From Chromobacterium subtsugae (lineage in GTDB: Bacteria; Pseudomonadota; Gammaproteobacteria; Burkholderiales; Chromobacteriaceae): a stretch of 64,000 nucleotides of DNA. Positions 53,059 to 61,522 of this stretch are shown piece after piece; within the stretch, counting starts at the first letter, position 1; each line of letters opens with the position of its first letter. The stretch covers positions 62,001-126,000 of the forward strand of contig NZ_JYKA01000002.1 in assembly GCF_001676875.1 (NCBI RefSeq). Direction: 5' to 3'. The position numbers and the translations under genes are program-made. A model generated the notes under the pieces. That model did not search any database. It saw nothing but the letters and a program-made list of their open reading frames with translations, and was not told where the DNA came from.

Positions 53059-55088
53059 CACATCAGCCGCTGGTACAGATACACCAGCACCCGCGCCAAT
53101 TCGCTGGCGGTTTCCTCCTGGCCGGCGTTGCCGGCATGGCCGCCGCCGTCGGTTTCATAGAACAGCGCGTCGTGGCCCAGCTCCAGCAGCCGCGCCGCCA
53201 TCTTGCGGGCGTGGCCGGGGTGGACGCGGTCGTCGCTGCCGCTGGTGGTGAACAAGGCCAGCGGGTAGCGGGCGTCGGCGCGCAGATGGTGGTACGGCGA
53301 GTAGGCGGCCAGCGCCGCGCGCTCGGCCGCGTCGTCGGGGTCGCCGTATTCGTCTATCCAGCTGGCGCCGGCCAACAGCTCGGTATAGCGCAGCATGTCC
53401 AGCAGCGGCACTTCGCACACCACCGCGCCGAACAACTCCGGCCGCTGCGCCAGCGCCGCGCCCACCAACAGGCCGCCGTTGCTGCCGCCCTCTATCCCCA
53501 GCCGGGCCGGCGCGGTCAGCTTGCGGGCGATCAGGTCTTCCGCCACCGCCAGGAAATCGTCGAAGCTGACCTGGCGCCTGGCCCCCTGCGCCGCCTGGTG
53601 CCAGTGCGGGCCGAACTCGCCGCCGCCGCGGATGCAGGCCAGCACGAAGGCGCCGCCCTTGGCCAGCCAGTGCGGGCCGAAGTTTTCGATGTAGTACGGC
53701 AGCATCGGCACCTCGAAACCGCCGTAGCCGTACAGCAGCGTCGGTGTCGTGCCATCGAACGGCGCGTCGCGGCGGCGCACCACGAAATACGGAATCTGTT
53801 CGCCGTCCGGCGCGGTGGCCTGCCACTGCTCGGCGACATAAGGCGCCGGATCGAAGGCCTCCGGCTGGCGGCGCAGGCATTCGCCCTCGCCGCTGGCCGC
53901 GTCCAGCCGGTACAGGCCGCTAGGCGTCAGGAAGTCGCTGTAGGTGTAGTAGAGGATGTCGCTCTGCCACGGCTGGTCGGCGATCTCGATCACGCCGTCT
54001 TCCGGCAGCGCCAGCGGCTGCGGCGTCCACGCGCCGTCTTGCTTGGCGAAGCACAGCATGCGGCTCTTCACATTGTCCAGCAGATTGACCAGCAGCCGGC
54101 TGCGGGTGGTTTCCACCGCCGCCACCGCCAGCCGCGGCTCGGGAGCCTGCAGCAACTGCGGCGCCGCCCCCTCGCCCAGCAGACCGGCCAGACTGACCGC
54201 CAGCAGGCTGCCGTTGAGATAGCGTTGGCCGCGCCAGTCCCAGTCTTCCGCCAGCTTGACGATGAAATCGCCGGCTATGTAGGCCTCGATCTCCGCCTTG
54301 GCCGGCAACGGCAGCGCGTGGGTCTCCAGCGCGCCGTCCAGCAGATGGTAGGTCTTGCGGTAGAAGCCGTCGGAGGCTTCGATCAGGTCGAGCGCGCTGC
54401 CGTCGCTGTCGAGAAAGCGCCAGGCCGCCACCATCATCGCGTCTTCCGGCGCGGCGAACAGCTGAGTCCAGCCATGCTGGCCGTCTTCGCCGCGCGTCAC
54501 CAGCCACACCTCGCGCGGGTAGCCGGCGCGGGTCAGCGGCGCGCCCTTCCAGCCCGGGCAGGCGAAGGCGCTGTCCGGGTCGCGCCAGGCGATGTGGTTC
54601 TTGCCTTCCGGAAAGCTGAAGCCATGCTCCACCCAGCGCCGCGCCTCGATATCGTATTCGCGCGCCACGCTGGCGTCGCCGCCGCCGTCGGTCAGGTGCA
54701 CCAGCGCCCGCTCCGGCTTGACCGTGCAGTGCGACACGCCGTCCAGATACCAGTCGCGCTCGTCGGCGTCGGCCAGCGCGTCGATGTCCAGCACCGTCTG
54801 CCAGTCCTGGCTGCCGGCGCGGTAGGCGTCCAGGGTGGTGCGGCGGTAAATGCCGCGCGGATGGGCCTCGTCCTGGTGGAAGTTGTACAGCCAGCCGGCG
54901 TGCTCGGCGAAGTACGGGATCTGCCGGGTGTCGCGCAGATGGCCGAGGATGTCGGCGCGCAAGCCGGCGAAGCGCGGATCGGCGTCCAGCGCGGCCTCGG
55001 TGCGGGCGTTCTGCGCGGCCACCCAGTCGGCGGCGGCTTTGGAGTCCAGGCTTTCCAGCCAGAGATGGGGGTCGTGGGACGGATTCAT
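53058..55088 (-). CDS. S9 family peptidase, prolyl oligopeptidase-like
   Basis: A 676-residue cytosolic-looking serine peptidase with no signal peptide. An N-terminal beta-propeller (about 60-395) precedes the alpha/beta-hydrolase domain. The catalytic Ser536 is in EGGSNGGLLVG, the Asp in SGSDDRVHPGHA (Asp619 or Asp620), and His651 in GGGHAG. It should cleave short peptides after proline. ATG 55088 begins MNPSHDPHLWLESL, the usual family start; upstream in-frame codons use TTG/GTG and are Ala-rich. It lies 66 bp downstream of the small hydrolase gene on the same strand. Confidence 0.93.
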   Translation of the reverse strand: MNPSHDPHLWLESLDSKAAADWVAAQNARTEAALDADPRFAGLRADILGHLRDTRQIPYFAEHAGWLYNFHQDEAHPRGIYRRTTLDAYRAGSQDWQTVLDIDALADADERDWYLDGVSHCTVKPERALVHLTDGGGDASVAREYDIEARRWVEHGFSFPEGKNHIAWRDPDSAFACPGWKGAPLTRAGYPREVWLVTRGEDGQHGWTQLFAAPEDAMMVAAWRFLDSDGSALDLIEASDGFYRKTYHLLDGALETHALPLPAKAEIEAYIAGDFIVKLAEDWDWRGQRYLNGSLLAVSLAGLLGEGAAPQLLQAPEPRLAVAAVETTRSRLLVNLLDNVKSRMLCFAKQDGAWTPQPLALPEDGVIEIADQPWQSDILYYTYSDFLTPSGLYRLDAASGEGECLRRQPEAFDPAPYVAEQWQATAPDGEQIPYFVVRRRDAPFDGTTPTLLYGYGGFEVPMLPYYIENFGPHWLAKGGAFVLACIRGGGEFGPHWHQAAQGARRQVSFDDFLAVAEDLIARKLTAPARLGIEGGSNGGLLVGAALAQRPELFGAVVCEVPLLDMLRYTELLAGASWIDEYGDPDDAAERAALAAYSPYHHLRADARYPLALFTTSGSDDRVHPGHARKMAARLLELGHDALFYETDGGGHAGNAGQEETASELARVLVYLYQRLM

Positions 55089-55154
55089 GGCGATACCGGA
55101 ATGAAGGATGGCGGCGAGGGTAGCACCGGCGGCGGCGGCTGCCAAATCGGTGGG

Positions 55155-55931
55155 CTAGGGCGCGCCGCCATGCGACAGCATCCAGGCGCCGGCCAGCTTC
55201 AGCACCCGGCCCTCGATGCCGTTGTAGCCATGCCAGGCCCAGGGCTGGCACGGGTCGCCCTCGTTCTTGCCGCCGTCCATCAGCATCAGCTGGCGCGGCT
55301 GCTCGGAACGCAGCCGGTCTATGATGGTCCCCAGGTTGTAGGCGCGGCTGGCGCGGCAGTCGTCGCGGCGGTGCTGGATCATCAGCACCGGCATCCGCAG
55401 CCGCTCCAGTTCGAAGTCCGCCAGGCTGCCGCGGCCGCTGTCCAGGCTGGAAGTCAGCACCAGGCCGTGGACCCGCTCCGGCAACTGCAAGCCCAGCGCG
55501 ACCGCCGAGGTGGTGCCGCGGCTGGTGCCCACCAGCCACAGCGGCAGCGCCGCGCCGCGCCGCAGGTAATCGGCGACGGCGGCGACATCGCGGGCATGCT
55601 CGGCGCTGGCGCGAAAGTCGCCCAGCAGGCCGCGCGGCATGTCGGACGGCGCATCCACCACCGCCACCCGAAAACCCATGTCGGCCCACCCCTGGCGGGT
55701 GCGCACCAGAAAATTGCCTTTGCCGGCGCCCAGTTCGCCGGCATCCGACAGCTTGAGCAGGCCTTCGCCGCCGCTGAACAGGATCAGGTTGGCGCGCGCC
55801 GGTCCGGCCGGCTCCAGCAGCAGGAAGCGCACGATGACGCCGGGGCGGCTCTGCACGCTGGCCAGTTGCTCGGCGCGCGCGCTCCAGGCTGCCAGGCACA
55901 TGCAGGCCAGGCACAGCAGACGTCGGATCAT
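55155..55931 (-). CDS. Exported alpha/beta-hydrolase fold protein
   Basis: A 258-residue protein with a signal peptide (1-20, cleavage after ARA). The hydrolase fold shows the strand LILFSGGEGLLKL, a nucleophile elbow GTSRGTT (Ser by analogy) and a possible acid in IQHRRDDCRAS. A final His cannot be pinned down with confidence (LSHGGAP at the end is a candidate). Substrate unknown. GAGGAGGGC precedes ATG 55931. It lies 40 bp after the substrate-binding protein gene on the same strand, so the two may be co-transcribed. Confidence 0.82.
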   Translation of the reverse strand: MIRRLLCLACMCLAAWSARAEQLASVQSRPGVIVRFLLLEPAGPARANLILFSGGEGLLKLSDAGELGAGKGNFLVRTRQGWADMGFRVAVVDAPSDMPRGLLGDFRASAEHARDVAAVADYLRRGAALPLWLVGTSRGTTSAVALGLQLPERVHGLVLTSSLDSGRGSLADFELERLRMPVLMIQHRRDDCRASRAYNLGTIIDRLRSEQPRQLMLMDGGKNEGDPCQPWAWHGYNGIEGRVLKLAGAWMLSHGGAP

Positions 55932-55971
55932 GGCTGCCCTCCTCCTCAGGTGAATGGCCAGGCGCGGCCGC

Positions 55972-56694
55972 TTACTCCACTTCGGCGGCGGCGGCGCGGA
56001 AACGGGCGATGACGTCGGGCGGCGTGCCCTTGTTGAACGCCGCGTACAGCGCGCTGTCCAGCTTGTCCAGCCGCATGCCGCGCGTCAGCAGCGCCCGGTC
56101 GGCGTTCAGCGCCTTCAATTTGCTCACCATGCCGGTTTCGGTGGAGACGATCAGGTCGCAGCGCCCGCTGAGCAGCTTCTTGACGTTGTCGGTGGTGTCG
56201 CCGGCGACGTCCAGCCGCAGAAAGCCTTCGCTTTCCAGGTATTCCTGCCGGTAGTCGTTGCGCACCACGCACACCGAATGCTTCTTGGCGTCTTCCAGAG
56301 AGGCCAGCTGGATGTCGGAACGGGTTTTCAGCCAGTAGAAATAGACTTCTGCGTCGATGATCTTGAAGGTGAAATCCAGGTACTTCAGCCGTTCGCGGGT
56401 TTTGGCGATGGGAAACACCATCGCGTACGGCCGGGTCTTCGCCTCCTGGTAGGCGCGCGCCCACGGCACCGCCTCCAGCGCGCTGAACGGCAGGCCCAGC
56501 TTGCGCATCACCCGCGTCACCTTTTCCACCGTGGTGCCGCCGGCCACCTTGCCGTCCGCCCCCACCATCACGTAGGGCGGATCGTCGTCGGTGTAGATTC
56601 TCACCGCGTCCAGCCCGGCAGCGCGCGCGGGCTGGGACCAGGCATTGCACAAACCGGCCGCCAGCAGCGCGCCGGACAACAGGCGTCGCCACAT
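55972..56694 (-). CDS. Periplasmic solute-binding protein, family 3 (SBP_bac_3)
   Basis: A 240-residue periplasmic protein. A signal peptide (1-25, cleavage after ARA) precedes the two-lobe fold: VRIYTDDDPPYVMVGADGKVAGG (in part: YTDDDPPYVM) at the N-terminus and VCVVRNDYRQEYL in the second lobe. Family 3 proteins bind amino acids or feed signalling pathways. No ABC permease or ATPase is nearby, so this is an orphan binding protein whose partner is unknown. The start ATG 56694 has weak context. Confidence 0.85.
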   Translation of the reverse strand: MWRRLLSGALLAAGLCNAWSQPARAAGLDAVRIYTDDDPPYVMVGADGKVAGGTTVEKVTRVMRKLGLPFSALEAVPWARAYQEAKTRPYAMVFPIAKTRERLKYLDFTFKIIDAEVYFYWLKTRSDIQLASLEDAKKHSVCVVRNDYRQEYLESEGFLRLDVAGDTTDNVKKLLSGRCDLIVSTETGMVSKLKALNADRALLTRGMRLDKLDSALYAAFNKGTPPDVIARFRAAAAEVE

Positions 56695-56744
56695 GCGGCC
56701 AGCTCCCGTCGGATCATGCTTTGTTTATAGCCGCCTCTGGCGGC

Positions 56745-57776
56745 TCAGTCGCAAAGCACCCGCCGCATCGCTTCCACCAGGCGGTCGAGATCGTCGCGCC
56801 CCACCTGCCAGTGGGTGACCAGGCGCATCATGCCCTGGTGCGGCGGATTGGCCAGGAAACCGGCCTCCTCCAGCGCCGCCATCAGCTCGGCGCTGTCGAT
56901 GTCGGCGTTGAAGCGGAACCACACCAGGTTGATGTGGATGTCGTCGGGGCGGATGTCGATGCACGGCAGGCCGGCCAGACGCTCGGCCAGGTAGCGGGCG
57001 TTGGCGTGGTCTTCCGGCAGCCGCGCCGCCATCTCGGTCAGCGCCAGGATGCCCGGCGCGGCGATCACGCCGGCCTGGCGCATGCCGCCGCCCAACAGCT
57101 TGCGCTTGCGCCGCGCCGCGGCGATGAAGTCGGCGCTGCCGGCCAGGACGGAGCCGATCGGCGCGGCCAGGCCCTTGGACAGGCAGGCCATCACGCTGTC
57201 GACATGACGGGTGATCTCGCGCACGTCGCAACCCAGGTAGGCGGCGGCGTTGAACACCCGCGCGCCGTCCAGGTGGATGGGCACGCCGTGCGCGCGCGCC
57301 AGCGCCGCGGTGTCGGCCATCGCCGCCAAAGGCAGCACCTTGCCGTTGCCGTGGGCGTTTTCCAGACAGATCAGGCCGGTGCGCGGCTCGTGGATGTCAT
57401 CGCCGACGCGGATGCGACGCTCGATGTCCGCCGTCGCCATCACGCCGTCGCGGCCCTCGATGGTGCGCAGCTGCGCGCCGGCGATCACCGCCGCGCCGCC
57501 GGCTTCGTGCCAGACGATGTGGCTGTTGTCCTCGACGATCACCTCCTCGCCGCGCCGGCAGTGGGTGAACAGCGCCAGCTGGTTGCCGAAGGTGCCGCTA
57601 GGCACCAGCAGGGCCGCTTCCTTGCCCAGCTTGTCCGCCGCCAGCGCTTCCAGCCGGATCACGGTGGGATCGTCGCCGTAGACGTCGTCGCCCAGTTCGG
57701 CGTCCAGCATCGCCTGGCGCATCGCCGGCGTCGGCTGGGTGACGGTATCGCTGCGCAGGTCTATCCACTTCATCAT
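56745..57776 (-). CDS. ltaE: Low-specificity L-threonine aldolase
   Basis: A 343-residue PLP enzyme that cleaves L-threonine or allo-threonine to glycine and acetaldehyde. The segment MKWIDLRSDTVTQPTPAMRQAM (in part: DLRSDTVTQPTPAMR) is characteristic. The PLP-binding Lys201 is in ACLSKGLAAPIGSV, and the phosphate/cofactor segment is NAHGNGKVLP with LDGARVFNAA. ATG 57776 has GGGAG five bases upstream and is preferred over a GTG two codons earlier. The TetR gene ends 18 bp upstream, so the two are probably one transcript (tetR first). Confidence 0.95.
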   Translation of the reverse strand: MMKWIDLRSDTVTQPTPAMRQAMLDAELGDDVYGDDPTVIRLEALAADKLGKEAALLVPSGTFGNQLALFTHCRRGEEVIVEDNSHIVWHEAGGAAVIAGAQLRTIEGRDGVMATADIERRIRVGDDIHEPRTGLICLENAHGNGKVLPLAAMADTAALARAHGVPIHLDGARVFNAAAYLGCDVREITRHVDSVMACLSKGLAAPIGSVLAGSADFIAAARRKRKLLGGGMRQAGVIAAPGILALTEMAARLPEDHANARYLAERLAGLPCIDIRPDDIHINLVWFRFNADIDSAELMAALEEAGFLANPPHQGMMRLVTHWQVGRDDLDRLVEAMRRVLCD

Positions 57777-57794
57777 TCGCACTCCCAGGTGGTA

Positions 57795-58391
57795 TCAAGT
57801 TTCCGCCGGCAGGCCCAGACAGGCCGCCAGCGCGTCGGTAATCAGTCGCGCCGCGTCCGGCGGCGGCTCGGCGTCCAGCAGCAGGCCGTGGATCAGGCCG
57901 TCGGCCATCCTCAGCAGCACCTCCGCCCGGCCGGCGTCGGCGCCGATGCCGGCCAGCCAGGCGGCCACGCAGTCGCGCAGCGCGGCGTCCTGCGGGTTGA
58001 CGGCCGGCGGCTCGTCGAAGGCCGGCCATTCGCGCTCCAGCACCCGGTGCAGGCCCAGTTCGCGCAGATGCAGCGCCAGCACCGCCGCCACCAACTCCGC
58101 CAACTGCCGCCGGGGCGGCCAGCCCGCGCCGCGCCGCAGCGCATCCTGCACCGCGGCCAGCGTTTCCTCGCCGTGGCGGCGGTGCAGCGCGGCCACCAGC
58201 GCGTCTTTATTGGGGAAGTATTGGTACAGCGAGCCGATGCCGACGCCGGCCAGCTCGGCCGTCTTGTTGGTGGTCAGGCCAGCGTAGCCGTCGCGCGCCA
58301 GAATGCGAGCCGCCGCCTCAAGAATGGCGGCGACGGCATGGCGCGAACGCGCCTGGCGCGGCTGTTTTCGGGCTTGGGGAATGGCGGGCAT
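57795..58391 (-). CDS. TetR family transcriptional regulator
   Basis: A 198-residue regulator. The N-terminal helix-turn-helix (about 20-65; ILEAAARILARDGYAGLTTNKTAELAGVGIGSLYQYFPNKDAL, in part: GVGIGSLYQYFPNKDAL) is typical of TetR. The variable C-terminal domain is Leu/Ala-rich and would bind the inducer. ATG 58391 was chosen; upstream in-frame codons belong to the divergent gene's leader. It is divergent from the darcynin-like gene with 83 bp between starts, and co-directional with ltaE. A candidate operator lies at 58402-58413. Confidence 0.9.
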   Translation of the reverse strand: MPAIPQARKQPRQARSRHAVAAILEAAARILARDGYAGLTTNKTAELAGVGIGSLYQYFPNKDALVAALHRRHGEETLAAVQDALRRGAGWPPRRQLAELVAAVLALHLRELGLHRVLEREWPAFDEPPAVNPQDAALRDCVAAWLAGIGADAGRAEVLLRMADGLIHGLLLDAEPPPDAARLITDALAACLGLPAET

Positions 58392-58401
58392 AGGCCTAGT
58401 G

Positions 58402-58413
58402 AAACACGAGTTT
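58402..58413. promoter_or_regulatory. Candidate TetR operator
   Basis: AAACACGAGTTT is a 4+4 dyad (AAAC / GTTT) located in the 83-bp gap between tetR and the darcynin-like gene, 11 bp upstream of the tetR ATG. Short and symmetric, it is a plausible site for autoregulation, but the score is modest. Confidence 0.35.
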
Positions 58414-58474
58414 TTGCCCCATGCAAACCGGCTTAAAGTGGAGCGGCTATCCAAACACCACAGGAGTTCTGGCC

Positions 58475-58810
58475 ATGCAACAAACCTACGCCTTCTTCGC
58501 GCTGCTGCGCGTCCACCCCAACTGGCTGCGGCTGAGCCGCCCGGAGCGCCGCCGCTTCGAGGCCGAAACGCTGCGGCCGATCTACGAGCGCTACCCGGCG
58601 GTGCGCATGCGCTGGTTCGACGCCGAAGCCTTCACCGGCCGCTGCAGCGACATCGCGCTGTTCGAAACCGAGTCGATCCGCGAGTTCTACTACCTGATCG
58701 ACGCGCTGCGCGACAGCAAGATCGCCACCGAGCCCTACTTCGAGTTTCTCGACATCATTCCGGCGGTGGAGGACGGTTTCCGCGAATACGACGCCCAACT
58801 GGCGAACTAA
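58475..58810 (+). CDS. Darcynin family protein
   Basis: A 111-residue protein with no signal peptide. The order of motifs FFALLRVHPNWLRLS, RMRWFDAEAFTGRCSDIALFET, EFYYLIDALRDSK and PYFEFLDIIPAVEDGF is what I remember for the darcynin domain, a small family of unknown function. AGGAG lies eight bases before ATG 58475; upstream in-frame codons were excluded. It is divergent from the TetR gene, which suggests it is the regulated target and that an inducing compound exists. Confidence 0.78.
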   Translation: MQQTYAFFALLRVHPNWLRLSRPERRRFEAETLRPIYERYPAVRMRWFDAEAFTGRCSDIALFETESIREFYYLIDALRDSKIATEPYFEFLDIIPAVEDGFREYDAQLAN

Positions 58811-58929
58811 GCGAAACGGCGGCCAGATGGCCGCCGCGTCTATCGGTGCTTCACGGATTCGGGCCCAGGCCCGAGATGGCCGGCGCCATGGCCGGCGGGT
58901 GCTGCGGAATCAATTGTAGGAAGCCGGGA

Positions 58930-59154
58930 TCAATGTATCCGATACGATTGCCTGATGGCGTCGGCCTGGCGTTCGGCCTTCTGGATGTCGGGCGCGGCCA
59001 TGGAGATGTCGGCGCCGCAGCTGCACTGCAGCGGGTGGTCCGGGACGATGGTTCGCAGATGCTGGCGGGTTTCGCGGCCGCATTCTTCGCAGGCGATCAC
59101 CACGGTGGCGTTGTAGTGTTTGTCCAGATCGATATCGAATCTTTGCTGCTTCAT
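58930..59154 (-). CDS. Small zinc-site protein of unknown function
   Basis: A 74-residue protein starting MKQQRFDIDLDKHYNATVV. It has two pairs of Cys, CEECGRE (CxxC) and LQCSCGAD (CxC), plus nearby His (THQHLR-like: ETRQHLRT), a pattern suited to one structural zinc. GGGGAG six bases before ATG 59154 is a strong ribosome binding site and decides the start. No family name is known to me. The preceding gap (58811-58929) holds two GC-rich hairpins without a T-run. Confidence 0.75.
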   Translation of the reverse strand: MKQQRFDIDLDKHYNATVVIACEECGRETRQHLRTIVPDHPLQCSCGADISMAAPDIQKAERQADAIRQSYRIH

Positions 59155-59448
59155 CGGAATCTCCCCAATGCTGAGAGTTGGCCGGCAGAGGAGGCGCCGT
59201 CGGCGCTTCTTGCCGGTCCCTGACGCGCGCCCACCGGCAACCGGACGCGTATGGATCAAGATACGGCCAACAGCGAAAAGGTTCCACGCAATCAAGCAGT
59301 TGGATTGTAAAAAAATTTTCATGCCGGCCGAAAACGCCACACTAGGACCATCCAATCCGCAAGCGATGCCGCGGCGGCCGGCCGCGGGGCTGGCACCCGG
59401 CCGCCGCCTTGGTTATCCTTGGCCGTTTTTGCGCAACAGGTTATCCCG

Positions 59449-60225
59449 ATGGACCACTCAGCCGACCTCGCCCGCCGCTTCGGCGGCATCGCCCGCCTGT
59501 ACGGCGACGACGCGCTCGCGCGCTTCCAGAACGCCCATGTCTGCGTGGTGGGCGTCGGCGGAGTCGGCTCCTGGGCGGTGGAGGCGCTGGCGCGCAGCGC
59601 GATCGGCAAACTGACGCTGATCGACCTGGACAACGTCGCCGAATCCAACACCAACCGCCAGCTGCCGGCGCTGGATCCTTTGTACGGCATGGCCAAGGTC
59701 ACGGCACTGGCCGAACGGGCGCGGGCCATCAACCCGGCCTGCGAGGTGATTGAAATCGAGGATTTCGTCACCGAAGAGAATATGGACGCGATGCTGGGCC
59801 AGGGCTACGACTACCTCGTCGACTGCATCGACAGCCTGAAGGTGAAGACGGCGATGGCCGCCTGGTGCGCGCGCCACCGCCAGCGCTTCATCGTCTCCGG
59901 CGGCGCCGGCGGCCAGATGGATCCTAGCAAGATCAAGCTGGCCGACTTGTCCGAAGTGACACAGGACCCGCTCTTGTCCAAGCTGCGCTACAACCTGCGC
60001 CGCCACCACGGCTTCGCCCGCGACGGCAAGAAGATGTGCGTGCCCTGCGTCTACTCCACCGAGCAGCTGGTCTACCCGCAGGCCCAGGCCTGCGATGCCG
60101 ACGACGCGCGCGGTCCGCAGGGCCTGTCCTGCGCCGGCTTCGGCGCCGGCATGGTGGTGACGGCCAGCTTCGGCCTGTTCGCCGCGTCGCGGGTGCTGAC
60201 CGATCTGGCCAAGGCCAAGAAATAA
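59449..60225 (+). CDS. tcdA: tRNA threonylcarbamoyladenosine dehydratase TcdA (CsdL)
   Basis: A 258-residue E1-like enzyme that cyclises t6A to ct6A on tRNA using ATP. The Rossmann motif VCVVGVGGVGSWAVEALARS, the LIDLDNVAESNTNRQLPAL segment and DCIDSLKVKTAM are typical of the ThiF/MoeB superfamily. The later CVPCVYSTEQLVYPQ and LSCAGFGAG segments match TcdA. Length is close to E. coli TcdA (268). ATG 59449 was chosen over an upstream extension; an AGG lies in the leader. It is convergent with the VOC gene. Confidence 0.95.
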   Translation: MDHSADLARRFGGIARLYGDDALARFQNAHVCVVGVGGVGSWAVEALARSAIGKLTLIDLDNVAESNTNRQLPALDPLYGMAKVTALAERARAINPACEVIEIEDFVTEENMDAMLGQGYDYLVDCIDSLKVKTAMAAWCARHRQRFIVSGGAGGQMDPSKIKLADLSEVTQDPLLSKLRYNLRRHHGFARDGKKMCVPCVYSTEQLVYPQAQACDADDARGPQGLSCAGFGAGMVVTASFGLFAASRVLTDLAKAKK

Positions 60226-60288
60226 GCGATGCCTAGGCGGCCGCTAAGGAGCGCCTGCGCCGAATAAGCCAGGCGCGCTTGGCCTGCC

Positions 60289-60681
60289 TCAGCCCTTGCG
60301 CTGCAGCAGATCCCATAAATTGCCGTACAAATCGCGGAACACCGCCACCGTGCCATAATCCTGCTCCTGCGGCGGGCGGACGAACTCCACCCCGGCCGCC
60401 TGGTAGCGCCGATAGTCGCGCCAGAAGTCGTCGGTATTCAGGAACAGCCACACCCGGCCGCCGGCCTGGTTGCCAATGAAGGCGGCCTGCCCCTCGTTGC
60501 TGGCCCGCGCCAGCAACAGGCCGGCCTGCGAGCCCGGCGGCGTCACCACCACCCAGCGCTTGTCCTGCTCCGGCTGGTAGCTGTCCTCGGTCAGCTCGAA
60601 ACCCAGCGTATTCACGTAAAAATCGATGGCCTCGTCGTAATCCCTCACCACCAGCGACACCAGCCCCAGGCTCTGCTGCAT
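60289..60681 (-). CDS. VOC (glyoxalase/bleomycin resistance) family protein
   Basis: A 130-residue protein with two beta-alpha-beta-beta-beta modules. The start LGLVSLVVRDYDEAIDFYVNTLGFEL is classic (in part: LVVRDYDEAIDFYVNTLGF), and the end DLYGNLWDLLQRK carries the acidic metal-site residue. The substrate cannot be predicted. GGGGAG lies eight bases before ATG 60681. It is followed by tcdA convergently. Confidence 0.9.
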   Translation of the reverse strand: MQQSLGLVSLVVRDYDEAIDFYVNTLGFELTEDSYQPEQDKRWVVVTPPGSQAGLLLARASNEGQAAFIGNQAGGRVWLFLNTDDFWRDYRRYQAAGVEFVRPPQEQDYGTVAVFRDLYGNLWDLLQRKG

Positions 60682-60722
60682 TTCCGTTTCTCCCCGCTTG
60701 GCCGCGCCGCCGACATGGCCGC

Positions 60723-60751
60723 GCGCGATCGCAGCGCGATCGCAGCGCGAT
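60723..60751. repeat. Short tandem repeat, unit GCGCGATCGCA
   Basis: About 2.6 copies of an 11-bp unit (60723-60733, 60734-60744, partial to 60751) in the gap between the VOC and cdh genes. Each full copy contains the palindrome GCGATCGC. Confidence 0.7.
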
Positions 60752-60766
60752 GATACCGTACCGCGC

Positions 60767-61522
60767 CTAGCGGTCCAGCACCTTGCAGTCGTGGTCCTGC
60801 AACTCCTCCGCCGAGCCGCGGTTCGCGCTGAGCAGGTCGGCGCGGCCTGCCAGCAGCACGAAGCCGTCGCCGTCGGCGAAGCTGGCCGGCAGCAGCGCCA
60901 GACCGTAGCGCCCCATCTGCTCGGCTGCGCCGGGCAACTCGTCGGCCAGCAGGCGGAACGGATCGCCTTGCGGATTGCCGTCCCGGTCGGCGTCCACGCG
61001 CCGCGCCCAGTAGGCGTGGCCTTTCAGCTCCACCGGCAGCGGGCGCCAGCGCCGCGGCAGGCTGTCGTCCAGATCGTCCACCTGCTGGCGCACGGTGGGG
61101 TCGATGCAGGAAATGTGGATGTGCAGCTGGTTCTGGCTGCGGCCGTACTGCGAGTTGATCGCCAGCGCCACCGCCTGGCGCGGCACCGGGCCGCCGCGCT
61201 TCAGCGCCATGTAGCGCCGCGCGCGCCACGCCTCGCGCCAGTAGGCCGGCGCGCCGTCCCGCAGCAGCTGCGGGCTTTCGATGCCGCTGACCCGGCTGGT
61301 GGGAATCAGCAGATATTGCAGCGCGCCGTAGCGGTCTTTCAGCACCGCCACCGCCTGCCCCACTTCAACGCAGGGGTCGGGTTTGCCTTGGCTTTGCTGA
61401 TTGGGCAGGCACTGCTCGCCGACGATGCGCCACAAAGCGTCGCCGTCGGCCATCGCGTAACAGGCCGCGCCGGCCAGCAACAGGCCGCACAAAGCGGCGC
61501 GCAACATGAATCTTTTCTTCAT
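60767..61522 (-). CDS. cdh: CDP-diacylglycerol diphosphatase
   Basis: A 251-residue enzyme that hydrolyses CDP-diacylglycerol to phosphatidate and CMP. A signal/anchor segment (about 5-25) is followed by ALWRIVGEQCLP and the histidine motif QNQLHIHISCIDP (HxHx, HIT-like fold), and by the WARRVDADRDGNPQGDPFRLL segment. The length equals E. coli Cdh (251). Start ATG 61522 (MKKRFMLRAAL) was chosen; ATG 61534 four codons earlier is possible, and neither has a strong ribosome binding site. Confidence 0.9.
   Translation of the reverse strand: MKKRFMLRAALCGLLLAGAACYAMADGDALWRIVGEQCLPNQQSQGKPDPCVEVGQAVAVLKDRYGALQYLLIPTSRVSGIESPQLLRDGAPAYWREAWRARRYMALKRGGPVPRQAVALAINSQYGRSQNQLHIHISCIDPTVRQQVDDLDDSLPRRWRPLPVELKGHAYWARRVDADRDGNPQGDPFRLLADELPGAAEQMGRYGLALLPASFADGDGFVLLAGRADLLSANRGSAEELQDHDCKVLDR

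Noticed and set aside
58818-58905. Terminators after the darcynin-like gene
   Set aside because: The hairpins GGCGGCC/GGCCGCC and CGGGCC/GGCCCG have no T-run on either strand, so they are not called as Rho-independent terminators.
60723-60751. CRISPR-like array
   Set aside because: The repeat unit is only 11 bp, has no spacers between copies, and no cas genes are in the window.
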